Both the position numbers and the translations under genes were made by a program. DNA of 64,000 nucleotides from Candidatus Saccharibacteria bacterium UBA2952 (lineage in GTDB: Bacteria; Patescibacteriota; Saccharimonadia; Saccharimonadales; Saccharimonadaceae). The stretch covers positions 62,001 through 126,000 of the forward strand of contig DEBQ01000007.1 in the NCBI GenBank assembly GCA_002348605.1, in the 5' to 3' direction. The notes beneath the pieces were generated by a model that worked only from the letters and a program-made list of their open reading frames with translations, was not told where the DNA came from and ran no database searches. Positions 1 to 7,476 of this stretch are shown here, piece by piece; position 1 is the first letter of the stretch, and each line of letters opens with the position of its first letter.

Positions 1-964
1 TTAGAACCAGTCCTAAGTAACCTTCTATGCTCGCGACTGGGGTGCGCATTTCGTGGCTGGCAGTACTAATGAATTCGGCCTGTTCGCGTTCCTCGGATTT
101 TTCTTTGGTCATGTCGCGAAACACCATAATAGCGCCGGTGCTAGGATGACCGATTGGCGATACGATAAGCGAAAGTAACACCTTCTTGCCAGCCTCGGTC
201 ATGACCGAGAAATCTTCAGAATGGACTTCCTGTTCGGTGACAAGTACTTGTTGTACCGGGTCGACCTCTGGTGTCAGTGGTTTGTCTGATTTGTCGTTCA
301 GTTTAATGACCGATTTGTAGCTTAAGCCTACGGCGTCTTCCTGGCCCCAGCCGATTATGCGCTGGGCTGCCGGGTTGATTAGCTGAATGACGCCCTCTTT
401 GTCCACTAATATTACGCCGTCGTTGATGGCGTTAATAACGGTTTCGGACTTGTTGGCTTCGTGACTAAGCTCGCTCGCAAGTTCTTTATAGGCTTTGGCT
501 TGCTGTACCTCTTTGGCAGAGCGCGAATGCCAAATGATGAAACTAGCGACGAGCGGGGCGATTGATGCCAGCGACGCAATGATAAGCGATTCCGGCGACA
601 CGTGGCGTAGGTACGCGTACGCGTCGTACCCAGCAATAAGTAGTAGAATGAGCGCGAAGCCCTTCCAGCCAAACACACCTGCGAATACCCCAACGGCAAT
701 CCACAACCCAATGAACGGCGAATTTGATTCGCCGGTAAAAAAGACGACCGATGCAATTGTAAGGACGAGCAGTGCATAAACAATAAACGTCGATGTGCCA
801 ATCGCGTTCTGTGGCGGTTTAAGGTATAGAACCAGTGAGACGACGAATGTTACTACTGCCGCCACGGCACTTATAACGCCGACCGGAAATAACACTACCA
901 GGTCGGCTTTGGGCATGACGAGCGACAGTATGTACAGCGCCGCCACGACAGCCGAAACGAACAT
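1..964 (-). CDS. PAS-domain sensor histidine kinase, 3' part beyond the window
   Basis: The minus-strand frame is open from the left edge to an ATG at 964. It encodes about six hydrophobic segments in the first ~190 residues, a linker helix, a PAS domain (motif AINDGVILVDKEG) and then a HisKA dimerisation box with the phospho-acceptor histidine in STASHEMRTPVAS. The ATPase domain lies off the window. The product should be a membrane sensor kinase that autophosphorylates on His and passes phosphate to a response regulator not seen here. The start is uncertain: an in-frame TGA lies upstream and 964 is the first ATG, but an AGGGGG about 75 nt further up could serve a non-ATG start. It is divergent from the hydrolase at 1145. 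Confidence 0.85.
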   Translation of the reverse strand, partial: MFVSAVVAALYILSLVMPKADLVVLFPVGVISAVAAVVTFVVSLVLYLKPPQNAIGTSTFIVYALLVLTIASVVFFTGESNSPFIGLWIAVGVFAGVFGWKGFALILLLIAGYDAYAYLRHVSPESLIIASLASIAPLVASFIIWHSRSAKEVQQAKAYKELASELSHEANKSETVINAINDGVILVDKEGVIQLINPAAQRIIGWGQEDAVGLSYKSVIKLNDKSDKPLTPEVDPVQQVLVTEQEVHSEDFSVMTEAGKKVLLSLIVSPIGHPSTGAIMVFRDMTKEKSEEREQAEFISTASHEMRTPVASIEGYLGLVL

Positions 965-1053
965 CGTCGCCTCGGTAATACGGCGATGCCAGAAGCGTGT
1001 CAGCGTGATCGGTTGGATAAGTCCTTGCCCCCTATTTGTAATCTGGCTTCATT

Positions 1054-1069
1054 ATGGCAAATTTGCCAT
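1054..1069. promoter_or_regulatory. Perfect 16-bp palindrome, candidate operator
   Basis: ATGGCAAATTTGCCAT is its own reverse complement and sits in the divergent gap between the sensor kinase and the hydrolase. A second inverted repeat, AAAAACActatTGTTTTT, follows at 1081-1098. Position and symmetry suggest a dimeric regulator site; no regulator is identified. Confidence 0.4.
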
Positions 1070-1144
1070 GTTGGAGCAATAAAAACACTATTGTTTTTAA
1101 GGTATTTGGGAGTATGATGAAGACACACCGGATTGAGAGACGGC

Positions 1145-2317
1145 ATGAAAGAAATAGCAGAAAAAGTATTTGATCATCTACTACCACCTGCAGAAGAACT
1201 GTGGGAACGCGGCGGCGCAACGATGGTAGCGTATGAAAAAGAAGACGGGTCTATAGAAGATAGGCCTTTTTTTGACCTTGAAATCACCAACCATAACTAT
1301 AAGAAACCGCTTGAGACCGAAGAGTTTGTTACCCGCCGAGGTAGGCATATTGGCCGCAAGGTACTACATCAGATCGATGTGAATGGGGTTGATCACCTGG
1401 TTCGTGCATACATACCAGACGGTGATCGCGAAGATACGGACATTACAATCACAAGCGGCGCAGCTTGGTTTACGACCATTGGGGGCTACGCTGAAGACCG
1501 TGCTAATAAATTGTTTGCCGATAACAGCCAGGCGGTGCTTCAAGTAGGCTCACCGCATAGTGGTACGCAGCTTCCTGGTCTGTTGGAATGGCTTCGGGTA
1601 CCCGAAACGGTCAATGAGGCGTATCAGACCTCTCTTGCCCGCACGGCACAGATTGAACAATACCTATTTGCCACAGTCTCTGACCTGTATGGGCTTTCTA
1701 AGCATCAAATAGCAATTGGTGATTCTCGTGATAGCATGACGACGCCTGGTCAGTACTTATATGCGCCAGAATATGGTGCCGACATAGTAACATTCGACAA
1801 CAAAGCGCGTTGCGGCATTACACGGCTCGACATGAAAGACCTTCCTCAGGTAGGAACGTGGGCGCTTACGACACTCGTCGGCGGCATAGCGGTTTCGGCA
1901 TGCTTAGCGAAAGAGGGACAATTGCATGTGCTAAGCGGTACGACGTCGTTAAACCCGAACTTCATGGCCAGCACGCTGACTGGTACGCTGAGGAGTCTTG
2001 TTAGTGGCGAAGGCGGTACGACAATCGGCTGGGTGCCGAAAGATGCGGCCGGAATCGATATTATATACGGGCACGATGCTATGAGTAACGTTGATGAAGT
2101 GCGCGAAGCCTGGGAAGAGCACCCTAATGTATACGTCAAACTTGTGCGCGGTGGCACGCATGCGTCGCTGCTTCACCCATTAGCCCACAGCGGAAGGCGC
2201 AAACGGACGACTGACACTATACAGACCTACAAAGCGAACGGCGGAAACCTGACAAAGGCAGACTTAGAGCGTATTTATGGTGGTCACAAGCCAACTATGC
2301 TTCCAAAGGCTGCCTAA
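1145..2317 (+). CDS. Putative alpha/beta-hydrolase-fold protein
   Basis: A 390-residue soluble protein with no signal peptide. A nucleophile-elbow-like motif IGDSRDS (Ser near residue 194) follows a beta-strand-like stretch, and a late GGTHASLLHP could supply the catalytic histidine, so an esterase/hydrolase fold is likely. The substrate is unknown and I do not recognise a named family. The ATG at 1145 is preferred over an in-frame TTG at 1133; GAGA lies upstream, and a TATGAT -10 candidate is at 1113-1118. Codon use resembles the core genes, not the accessory modules. Monocistronic; it converges on accessory module A. Confidence 0.55.
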   Translation: MKEIAEKVFDHLLPPAEELWERGGATMVAYEKEDGSIEDRPFFDLEITNHNYKKPLETEEFVTRRGRHIGRKVLHQIDVNGVDHLVRAYIPDGDREDTDITITSGAAWFTTIGGYAEDRANKLFADNSQAVLQVGSPHSGTQLPGLLEWLRVPETVNEAYQTSLARTAQIEQYLFATVSDLYGLSKHQIAIGDSRDSMTTPGQYLYAPEYGADIVTFDNKARCGITRLDMKDLPQVGTWALTTLVGGIAVSACLAKEGQLHVLSGTTSLNPNFMASTLTGTLRSLVSGEGGTTIGWVPKDAAGIDIIYGHDAMSNVDEVREAWEEHPNVYVKLVRGGTHASLLHPLAHSGRRKRTTDTIQTYKANGGNLTKADLERIYGGHKPTMLPKAA

Positions 2318-2329
2318 GGGCAACAAAAA

Positions 2330-2343
2330 AGCCCCGTGGGGCT
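2330..2343 (-). terminator. Rho-independent terminator of module A
   Basis: AGCCCC/GGGGCT hairpin followed on the minus strand by a run of six T. It lies downstream of the minus-strand gene ending at 2416. The loop is very short, so the top pairs probably open. Confidence 0.6.
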
Positions 2344-2361
2344 GACATATCGAGATTTCCG

Positions 2362-2400
2362 GTGAACCGGGACCGACCGTAGTGGTCGGTCCCGGTTCAC
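2362..2400. repeat. Perfect 17-bp hairpin at the 3' end of module A
   Basis: GTGAACCGGGACCGACC, a 5-nt loop, then its exact reverse complement. It ends 15 bp from the stop codon of the module A gene and has no T-run of its own. Comparable long perfect hairpins close modules C and D and lie in the module H leader. Confidence 0.85.
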
Positions 2401-2415
2401 GACTGTTGGGGAAGA

Positions 2416-2958
2416 TCAGGCGATGCGGAGGCCTCGGATCATGCTCGTGGGGTGGTCGGCCATGACGGCCTCACGACTCCTTGCCTGCCAGTTGTCCTGG
2501 CCGTCGGCCGGGACAATGTCGCTCCCCCAGATGGCCTGCCGGAACAGGTCACCCGTGGGGACGTTCAGCTGATCGAGGTACTCGGGCCAGCGCGTGAGCT
2601 CCGGGTCGACGTCGCGGTCTGCCGGAGCCGGCCGCGTGATGAGGTCGATGACCTCGTGGGTGGCCGCCGGGATGACCGGCAGCCGCTTGTCGATGTACGA
2701 ACGGTCGTGGTCGCCAGTCGGAACCAGCCGCTTGTTGACGTAGCTGAGCTTGTGCTGAGCCTGAAGGTTGATGACGTGCTGCATGACGACCCGGAACTTG
2801 GCGCCGAGCTTGGCGGCAAGACGGGCGACGGCGTGCTGGAAGGTCTCGCCGTAGATGCCCACGCGGGTCTTGGCGGAGTTGCGCTTCTTGGTGGTCACAC
2901 ACCTGGATGTGCGAACTGCGCGGAGAACATCGTTGTAGGTCAGGACCATCTCGGTCAT
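2416..2958 (-). CDS. Hypothetical protein (accessory module A)
   Basis: A 180-residue soluble protein of unknown function. It starts MTEMVLTYND, is basic in its first 80 residues and acidic/proline-rich after residue 100; no motif is recognised. ATG 2958 is chosen because GAGGAG sits 4-5 nt upstream; a longer reading from 2991 would place that Shine-Dalgarno inside the gene. Codons end mostly in G or C, unlike neighbouring core genes, so reverse-strand frames are open too and are shadows. It has its own promoter, structured leader and terminator and is not part of the sortase operon next door. Probably a transferred gene. Confidence 0.75.
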   Translation of the reverse strand: MTEMVLTYNDVLRAVRTSRCVTTKKRNSAKTRVGIYGETFQHAVARLAAKLGAKFRVVMQHVINLQAQHKLSYVNKRLVPTGDHDRSYIDKRLPVIPAATHEVIDLITRPAPADRDVDPELTRWPEYLDQLNVPTGDLFRQAIWGSDIVPADGQDNWQARSREAVMADHPTSMIRGLRIA

Positions 2959-2993
2959 GAGCTCCTCTTCCCTGTTTGTTACGGTACGCACCT

Positions 2994-3033
2994 AGCAGGC
3001 ATCGTTGGCTACGATACCCGGGAACCACCTGCT
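2994..3033 (-). other. Structured leader hairpin of module A
   Basis: AGCAGG pairs with CCTGCT around an inner ATCGT/ACGAT stem. It lies in the ~100-nt untranslated leader between the promoter and the module A gene. Confidence 0.5.
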
Positions 3034-3061
3034 CGGGGGCGGTCCTTAAGCGTATGTACTG

Positions 3062-3090
3062 TTTATACTCCCCTTGACTTGATAATTCAA
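3062..3090 (-). promoter_or_regulatory. Promoter of module A
   Basis: On the minus strand: TTGAAT, 17 bp, TATAAA. It drives the gene ending at 2416 after a leader of roughly 100 nt. Confidence 0.7.
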
Positions 3091-3118
3091 CAATAATATC
3101 GGATAAAATGTTGGAACT

Positions 3119-4060
3119 TTAACTTCGCTTGATACGAACGAAGGAGTCACCGAGAACGGCGAACGGCAAAGCAACAATAAGTCCACCTGCTTCGCGCCAT
3201 GTATACCGCTTAGACGACGCAAGCCAGAATAGGTTTGATAACAGGTACGCTATCATCACAGCCAGTACCGTAAAGAACCACTGGGTCGACAAATAATACA
3301 CTGCTGCGTAGCCGAGTGCCGCGGTTACGAGCACGTTGACTAGAACAACCAGCATATTACGCAGGTCAGACGAACCACGAGGCCGTATGATAGCAATCGG
3401 TGTGCCGGCCTTTACGACCTTTTCGGGCTTCGTACCTCGGTTGAACGAGCTGCGCCGGTATATTGTCCTGTGCGGACGCGTGTTCTTTCCGTAAATTGCG
3501 TCAATCGTTTCGCCTCGTACGCTTGACCAAACGGAGACTAAATCGGCTACCGACCGTGCTGCTTGGTGGCGATACGGAACGTTTACCCTATCGATTGATG
3601 GATTCGCGAATTCATACGACGCTCGTTCAAAGAAGCGTGGACCCAGCTGTTCTGTAGGGTTAAGCCACAGTACGAGCTCGCCACGGGCGTGCCGCTTGGC
3701 AATTGAGGCGTCGTCACGTCGGCCAGCTGAGCGGACGATCCGGACATCCAATTGCGGGTGCGCAGCACGGTAATCGGTTATGTAGCGATTTTCATTCGCC
3801 TTTTTTGAGCGCGGCACAACGACGATCTGTAACTTGGCGTAGTTAAACGCCGCTAAATGATCGAGAAGGTCCAACACTTGCTGTTTGCCGTTCTTTTCGC
3901 GTACGACCACGCTAATAGTCGTAAGCGACTGCTGCTTCCCTATTTCAAGAAGCTGCTTGCTGACTGCCTTGAAACGCCGGTTGCGCCGTGTATCGATAAT
4001 CATTTGTAGCAGTATAAAAACAACAAGTACCGTTACGGTCACGACAAAAGGAGCGTACAT
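3119..4060 (-). CDS. Membrane-anchored glycosyltransferase-2-like protein
   Basis: 313 residues: one N-terminal membrane helix (about 5-22), a central GT-A-like domain (residues 45-190, ISVVVREKNGKQQVLDLLDHL, then ARGELVLWLNPTEQ) and two C-terminal membrane helices (about 233-285). The usual DxD is not evident (LNP occupies that place), so it may be a degenerate family-2 transferase. The start ATG shares its A with the TAA of the upstream sortase (TAATG), implying translational coupling. Last gene of the surface protein-sortase-transferase operon, so a role in surface decoration or assembly is plausible. Confidence 0.6.
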   Translation of the reverse strand: MYAPFVVTVTVLVVFILLQMIIDTRRNRRFKAVSKQLLEIGKQQSLTTISVVVREKNGKQQVLDLLDHLAAFNYAKLQIVVVPRSKKANENRYITDYRAAHPQLDVRIVRSAGRRDDASIAKRHARGELVLWLNPTEQLGPRFFERASYEFANPSIDRVNVPYRHQAARSVADLVSVWSSVRGETIDAIYGKNTRPHRTIYRRSSFNRGTKPEKVVKAGTPIAIIRPRGSSDLRNMLVVLVNVLVTAALGYAAVYYLSTQWFFTVLAVMIAYLLSNLFWLASSKRYTWREAGGLIVALPFAVLGDSFVRIKRS

Positions 4061-4656
4061 TACACAACCTCCTTAAAGTCGAAGAACATGACCCGTCGGG
4101 TCTGGCTGAATATCCCTTCGCAGGTCATAAGGGTCAGGCGCGGTGTGGCAGGTTCGGCGTTCAAAATGTCGGTATTGCTTGGCTGTACAATTTGCTCACC
4201 ACTGTATACATAGCGGAACGTTAGATTGTTGGCCGTTTTCACCTCGGCAATGTCGCCAGCCTTAAGTCCGGCGAGCTTGGCAAACACAGGGTCGGTATTG
4301 TGGCCGTAAATGAACGTATTGCCGGCACGGTCGTTCGGCTGATCGGTCATGGCGGCAAACTGTGCCTTGTCGTCGGTCAGTGTCCAGCTATCTTTCGCTG
4401 AGTCGTATGTTCCGTTAATAACCGGAAGATTAATACCGACGTTCGGTACCAGTACGCTAACTGGTGTACCGGTCTTAATTGACCGGGTAACCTCGGGAGT
4501 AATCTGACGGGTTTGTGTGGGGTGGTCAGCTACTACTACTTTGGGCGGCTGAATAGTCGTCGAAGCGTACCAAAGAGGTATACCCACCACGACATACAAG
4601 GATACCACTCGTAAAATGAGCGGTATCCTTGCTGTCATATTGCCCAACCGTTTCAA
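4060..4656 (-). CDS. Sortase family transpeptidase
   Basis: 198 residues with an N-terminal membrane anchor (about 11-30) and an extracytoplasmic sortase domain. The catalytic His is in IYGHNTD (H119), the catalytic Cys in TLMTCEG (C179) and the Arg in QTRRV (R187/188). It should cleave an LPxTG-type signal and anchor surface proteins. The LPNTG protein lies immediately upstream, 15 bp away, and is the obvious substrate. The start is taken as TTG 4656 with GAAAGG in place; ATG 4638 is an alternative. The C-terminus ends soon after the Arg, as in compact class D/E enzymes. Confidence 0.9.
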   Translation of the reverse strand: MKRLGNMTARIPLILRVVSLYVVVGIPLWYASTTIQPPKVVVADHPTQTRQITPEVTRSIKTGTPVSVLVPNVGINLPVINGTYDSAKDSWTLTDDKAQFAAMTDQPNDRAGNTFIYGHNTDPVFAKLAGLKAGDIAEVKTANNLTFRYVYSGEQIVQPSNTDILNAEPATPRLTLMTCEGIFSQTRRVMFFDFKEVV

Positions 4657-4671
4657 CGTAAACCTTTCAGA

Positions 4672-5937
4672 TTAAAGCGTTGAAGCAGCGCGGTTTCGCA
4701 AGACGTAACCACCAACAGCGGTTCCGACAGAAGCGATTAGGGCGATCAGTGAAGCGATTTGGCCAGCAGCGCTGCCTGTATTAGGCAGTGAAACTACGCC
4801 GGTAACTGCACCTTGACCATCTGTGACTGGAGTTCCAGTACTTCCTTGGCCTTGGCAAGAAACGAATACCTTGTTCTCGTACTTCTCGCCACCTTCGGTG
4901 ACATAGACATCGCCATCTACCTTTAGAGTTAGGGAACCGCCACCATCAAGGGTTCGGACAGCTTCTTTGCCACCATCAAGTGTGAAGGTTTCGTCATTGA
5001 ACATTACTTCAGCGCTTGCTTCACCATCGTTTCGGATAGTAAAGGTGAACTTATTGGTTACAGGATCACATACCAATGTTACCGAAACATCAGCTGGCTT
5101 CGGTTCTTCCTTGCATTCCTTGACGTATACCCAGTCAAAGTCAACAACCTTGCCATTTACCTTAAGTACCACGACGTGCCAACCCTTGCTGACTTCGTTC
5201 ATGCCTAGTGATGCAGGCGAGCCGTCGATGTAGTACTGGTACTGAGCGTTATTAGGCTTCACGTACCAAGGACTCTTCAGCTTAATAGCTTCACAGTAGG
5301 TTTTGTAGTGGGATTTGCCTTGTGGCCGTTCACACTTTTCAACTGCTACTTCTTTAGTGTCAACAAGTGTGCCGTTTACTTTCAGGGTGATGACATGTCC
5401 ACCAGCGGTTACGCTCTGCGAACCAAGTCCGACAGGATTGCCATCGATGTAGTATTGGTAGCTAGCGCCTTCAGGTTTAACACCGGTTGGTTCACTAAGA
5501 CTAATCTCTTCGCATTTAAGTGAGTAAGCCGCAGTACCTTCGGGGTCAACGACATACTGGCAGCCCTTGTTCCAGATTGCTTGACCAGCAGTTGTCCAGT
5601 TTTTGCCTGGGTAGCTAAAAGTACTATTTCCGATTTTGTAATTAAACGGCGGGATGATGTCACCCCAGTCGTCATGGTCATCTTTCAAAGCTTGAGCGAC
5701 TGCTTCTGATGTAGCAACCGGTCCATTGTGCCCATTATGACCCTGTGTAAAGATGGCGCTGGTGCTCACCTCTATCTTTTTTGGGCCATATGGCTTTTTG
5801 ACATTGTTATCTCGGTGACAAATTTCCACCTTGTCAGCTACCACAACGGTAGCATTTGCCGAGTTAGTTTGTAGTAGTCCCACCGCGCCCACCATTGCAG
5901 CTACTACAACGAGTGCTGAAATGATGCGTTTACCCAT
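4672..5937 (-). CDS. LPxTG-anchored surface protein with tandem repeats
   Basis: 421 residues: a signal peptide (1-29, ending SANA), an N-terminal domain with ICHRDNN...GHNGHNG...GDIIPPF resembling a domain of actinobacterial surface proteins, then two ~65-residue repeats, each with a C..I.L start, YQYYIDG and VxLKVNG ending in KC. A beta-rich domain follows, then the sorting signal LPNTG, a hydrophobic helix and a basic tail (RNRAASTL). Secreted and sortase-linked. Strong AAGGAG Shine-Dalgarno and a TTGACA/TATTTT promoter at 6016-6044. Function unknown; adhesion to a host cell is a reasonable guess. Confidence 0.9.
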   Translation of the reverse strand: MGKRIISALVVVAAMVGAVGLLQTNSANATVVVADKVEICHRDNNVKKPYGPKKIEVSTSAIFTQGHNGHNGPVATSEAVAQALKDDHDDWGDIIPPFNYKIGNSTFSYPGKNWTTAGQAIWNKGCQYVVDPEGTAAYSLKCEEISLSEPTGVKPEGASYQYYIDGNPVGLGSQSVTAGGHVITLKVNGTLVDTKEVAVEKCERPQGKSHYKTYCEAIKLKSPWYVKPNNAQYQYYIDGSPASLGMNEVSKGWHVVVLKVNGKVVDFDWVYVKECKEEPKPADVSVTLVCDPVTNKFTFTIRNDGEASAEVMFNDETFTLDGGKEAVRTLDGGGSLTLKVDGDVYVTEGGEKYENKVFVSCQGQGSTGTPVTDGQGAVTGVVSLPNTGSAAGQIASLIALIASVGTAVGGYVLRNRAASTL

Positions 5938-6015
5938 ACCTTCTCCTTTACTGCCCTATTCATGTGAGCTTATGTAAATTTAATATTTGTAGAAGAAACT
6001 TTTAGTGTTGTTAGT

Positions 6016-6044
6016 AAAATACGCTTATTTTGCGTCTATGTCAA
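6016..6044 (-). promoter_or_regulatory. Promoter of the surface protein-sortase operon
   Basis: Minus strand TTGACA, 17 bp, TATTTT, giving a leader of about 70 nt. The rest of the 5938-6290 gap holds no convincing gene; a 62-codon frame there starts inside the tRNA terminator and was rejected. Confidence 0.75.
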
Positions 6045-6253
6045 CAATGTATTATAATACTTATGCTTATATCCCGTTAGTTGAAAACACCAAGATTAAT
6101 GTTCTACGTAAATTGAGGCTATAATCTTATTAGCCGCAAATGAAGAATCCCAAGGTATATATGCGTCACGGTCAAAAAAGCTAAGAGGCAGCTTTTCTGA
6201 CCCATTTCTTGTTATAGCATTCGGTTCGGATTCGACTTTTACAACTGAAAGTA

Positions 6254-6292
6254 CCACGTAAAAACCCCAGACGGGCTGGGGCATTTACGTGG
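6254..6292 (-). terminator. Terminator after tRNA-Glu
   Basis: CCCCAG/CTGGGG hairpin followed on the minus strand by TTTTT. The stem is extended by flanking CCACGTAAA/TTTACGTGG, which overlaps the tRNA 3' end. Confidence 0.8.
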
Positions 6293-6364
6293 TGATCCCG
6301 CGGAGAATCGAACTCCGATTGCCAGGATGAGAACCTGATGTCCTAACCGTTAGACGACGGGACC
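6290..6364 (-). tRNA. tRNA-Glu (CTC)
   Basis: The minus strand folds as a cloverleaf: acceptor GGTCCCG/CGGGATC, D-arm with TAACGGTTA, anticodon stem TCAGG/CCTGG with loop TTCTCAT (anticodon CTC, reads GAG), T-arm GGAGTTCGATTCTCC, discriminator A and an encoded CCA. Charged by the GltX in this window. Confidence 0.92.
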
Positions 6365-6416
6365 AACTTCATTACTCTACCAACTTCCACCCCTGTTGTC
6401 TAGCATGCGTAAAGAA

Positions 6417-6441
6417 AAGCACCCGCATGTTTGGCGGGTGC
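6417..6441 (-). terminator. Terminator of the pilin gene
   Basis: AGCACCCGC/GCGGGTGCT hairpin followed on the minus strand by TTTTCTTT, downstream of the pilin stop at 6488. Confidence 0.8.
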
Positions 6442-6487
6442 TTTGTTGGCATTATTCTGTAGAGTCAGAAAGTCGGAAAGGTTTGTT

Positions 6488-6955
6488 TTATTTGGTGACC
6501 GAGATGGTTTTGCTTTGTTCAGCGTCTGGAGCTGCCACTGTTACACGGCCATTGGCGTCTTTCATAATGGTGTAACCAACGCCATCGGTTGAACATACGC
6601 TTGGACACTGTGGATCTTTAGGAATAGATACAAGGTATTTACCGCTTGTCGTAATAGCTGATAGGTTAACTAGGCTAGTACATGAGCCGCCACCGGTTGC
6701 ACAAATTTCGGTAGCAGTGTTGGTAATACCTGCCGGCAGAGTACCCTTGTTGTCAATTGAGTGTTGGTAGACGCCGTTCAAGATTGTGTTGACGTCGGCT
6801 GAGCGCTGCGAATTGCGTGTGCCAACCAAGTTCTTGTTTGGGTTAATAGCGACAATCACGATTCCGGCCAGAAGCGCGATAACCGCGACGACCAACAGGA
6901 CTTCCAGAAGCGTAAAGCCCACCTGTCGCTGCTTGTTGGTTTTGAAGTTTAGCAT
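6488..6955 (-). CDS. Type IV pilin-like protein with prepilin signal
   Basis: 155 residues. A class III signal ends at G13 followed by FTLLE, so cleavage should leave N-methylated Phe1 with Glu at +5, and a hydrophobic helix follows (VLLVVAVIALLAGIVIVAI). The C-terminal region has four cysteines (EICATGGGSC, DPQCPSVC) typical of pseudopilin/major pilin loops. A subunit of a type IV pilus or secretion fibre. ATG 6955 is preferred; an in-frame TTG at 6970 is possible. No assembly ATPase or prepilin peptidase is in the window. Confidence 0.9.
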   Translation of the reverse strand: MLNFKTNKQRQVGFTLLEVLLVVAVIALLAGIVIVAINPNKNLVGTRNSQRSADVNTILNGVYQHSIDNKGTLPAGITNTATEICATGGGSCTSLVNLSAITTSGKYLVSIPKDPQCPSVCSTDGVGYTIMKDANGRVTVAAPDAEQSKTISVTK

Positions 6956-7081
6956 GGTGTAAATGCCCAACCCTTTCTCTACTTCCCTCTAGGTTACATT
7001 CTGCTCACGATTTTTCTTTTATGACTCGTAAAACTTGATACGTATTGTAGCGCACTTAAGCGAAAGCGGAAACAGCAAATC

Positions 7082-7459
7082 TTACTGATCGAGTTTTTGG
7101 ATGACAGAGATTAGTTTTTTCGGAGTAATCTCGGCTTTTATAAGGTAACCGTCGGCGTGACGTTCCATAGCCAGACGTGCCTCTTCGGTCTGATCGAAGT
7201 TGGTTAGAACGATAACTTTGGTGGCCGGAATAAGATCTTCGGCACCGCCACGGAGAATCTGAAGTATTTCACTGCCACGACGTTCAGGCAACATGACATC
7301 CAGCAGTATAACGTCGTACGGTTTATTACGAGCCGCAATCAGCCCATCGTTACCGTCTACCATCCAGTCGACATCGTAGCCGGCCTTCTTTAAGCTGCGA
7401 ACATACATTTCGCCGATAAAGCGGTCATCTTCTATTACGAGTATCGATTTGATTGCCAT
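7082..7459 (-). CDS. Single-domain response regulator
   Basis: 125-residue receiver domain without an output domain: acidic pair in VIEDD, phospho-acceptor Asp54 in LLDVMLP, Thr86 in VLTNF and Lys108 in YLIKAE. It likely relays phosphate or acts by protein contact. It follows the histidine kinase by 17 bp, so that kinase is the presumed partner. A TATAAT box sits exactly 6 nt before the ATG, so the gene may also be made as a leaderless transcript from its own promoter. Confidence 0.92.
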   Translation of the reverse strand: MAIKSILVIEDDRFIGEMYVRSLKKAGYDVDWMVDGNDGLIAARNKPYDVILLDVMLPERRGSEILQILRGGAEDLIPATKVIVLTNFDQTEEARLAMERHADGYLIKAEITPKKLISVIQKLDQ

Positions 7460-7471
7460 AATCGTATTATA
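7460..7471 (-). promoter_or_regulatory. Leaderless-type -10 box of the response regulator
   Basis: TATAAT at 7466-7471 on the minus strand with a 6-nt gap to ATG 7459. No Shine-Dalgarno fits in the gap. Confidence 0.6.
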
Positions 7472-7476
7472 CCCGC

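Noticed and set aside
412..801. 129-codon minus-strand frame near the left edge
   Set aside because: It lies in another frame of the sensor kinase gene, whose continuous frame carries PAS and HisKA motifs.
2362..2400. Integron attC site
   Set aside because: The stem is a perfect palindrome without extrahelical bases or the RYYYAAC/GTTRRRY ends, and no integrase gene is present in the window.
6096..6284. 62-codon frame upstream of the surface protein operon
   Set aside because: Its start lies inside the tRNA-Glu terminator hairpin and it has no ribosome site.
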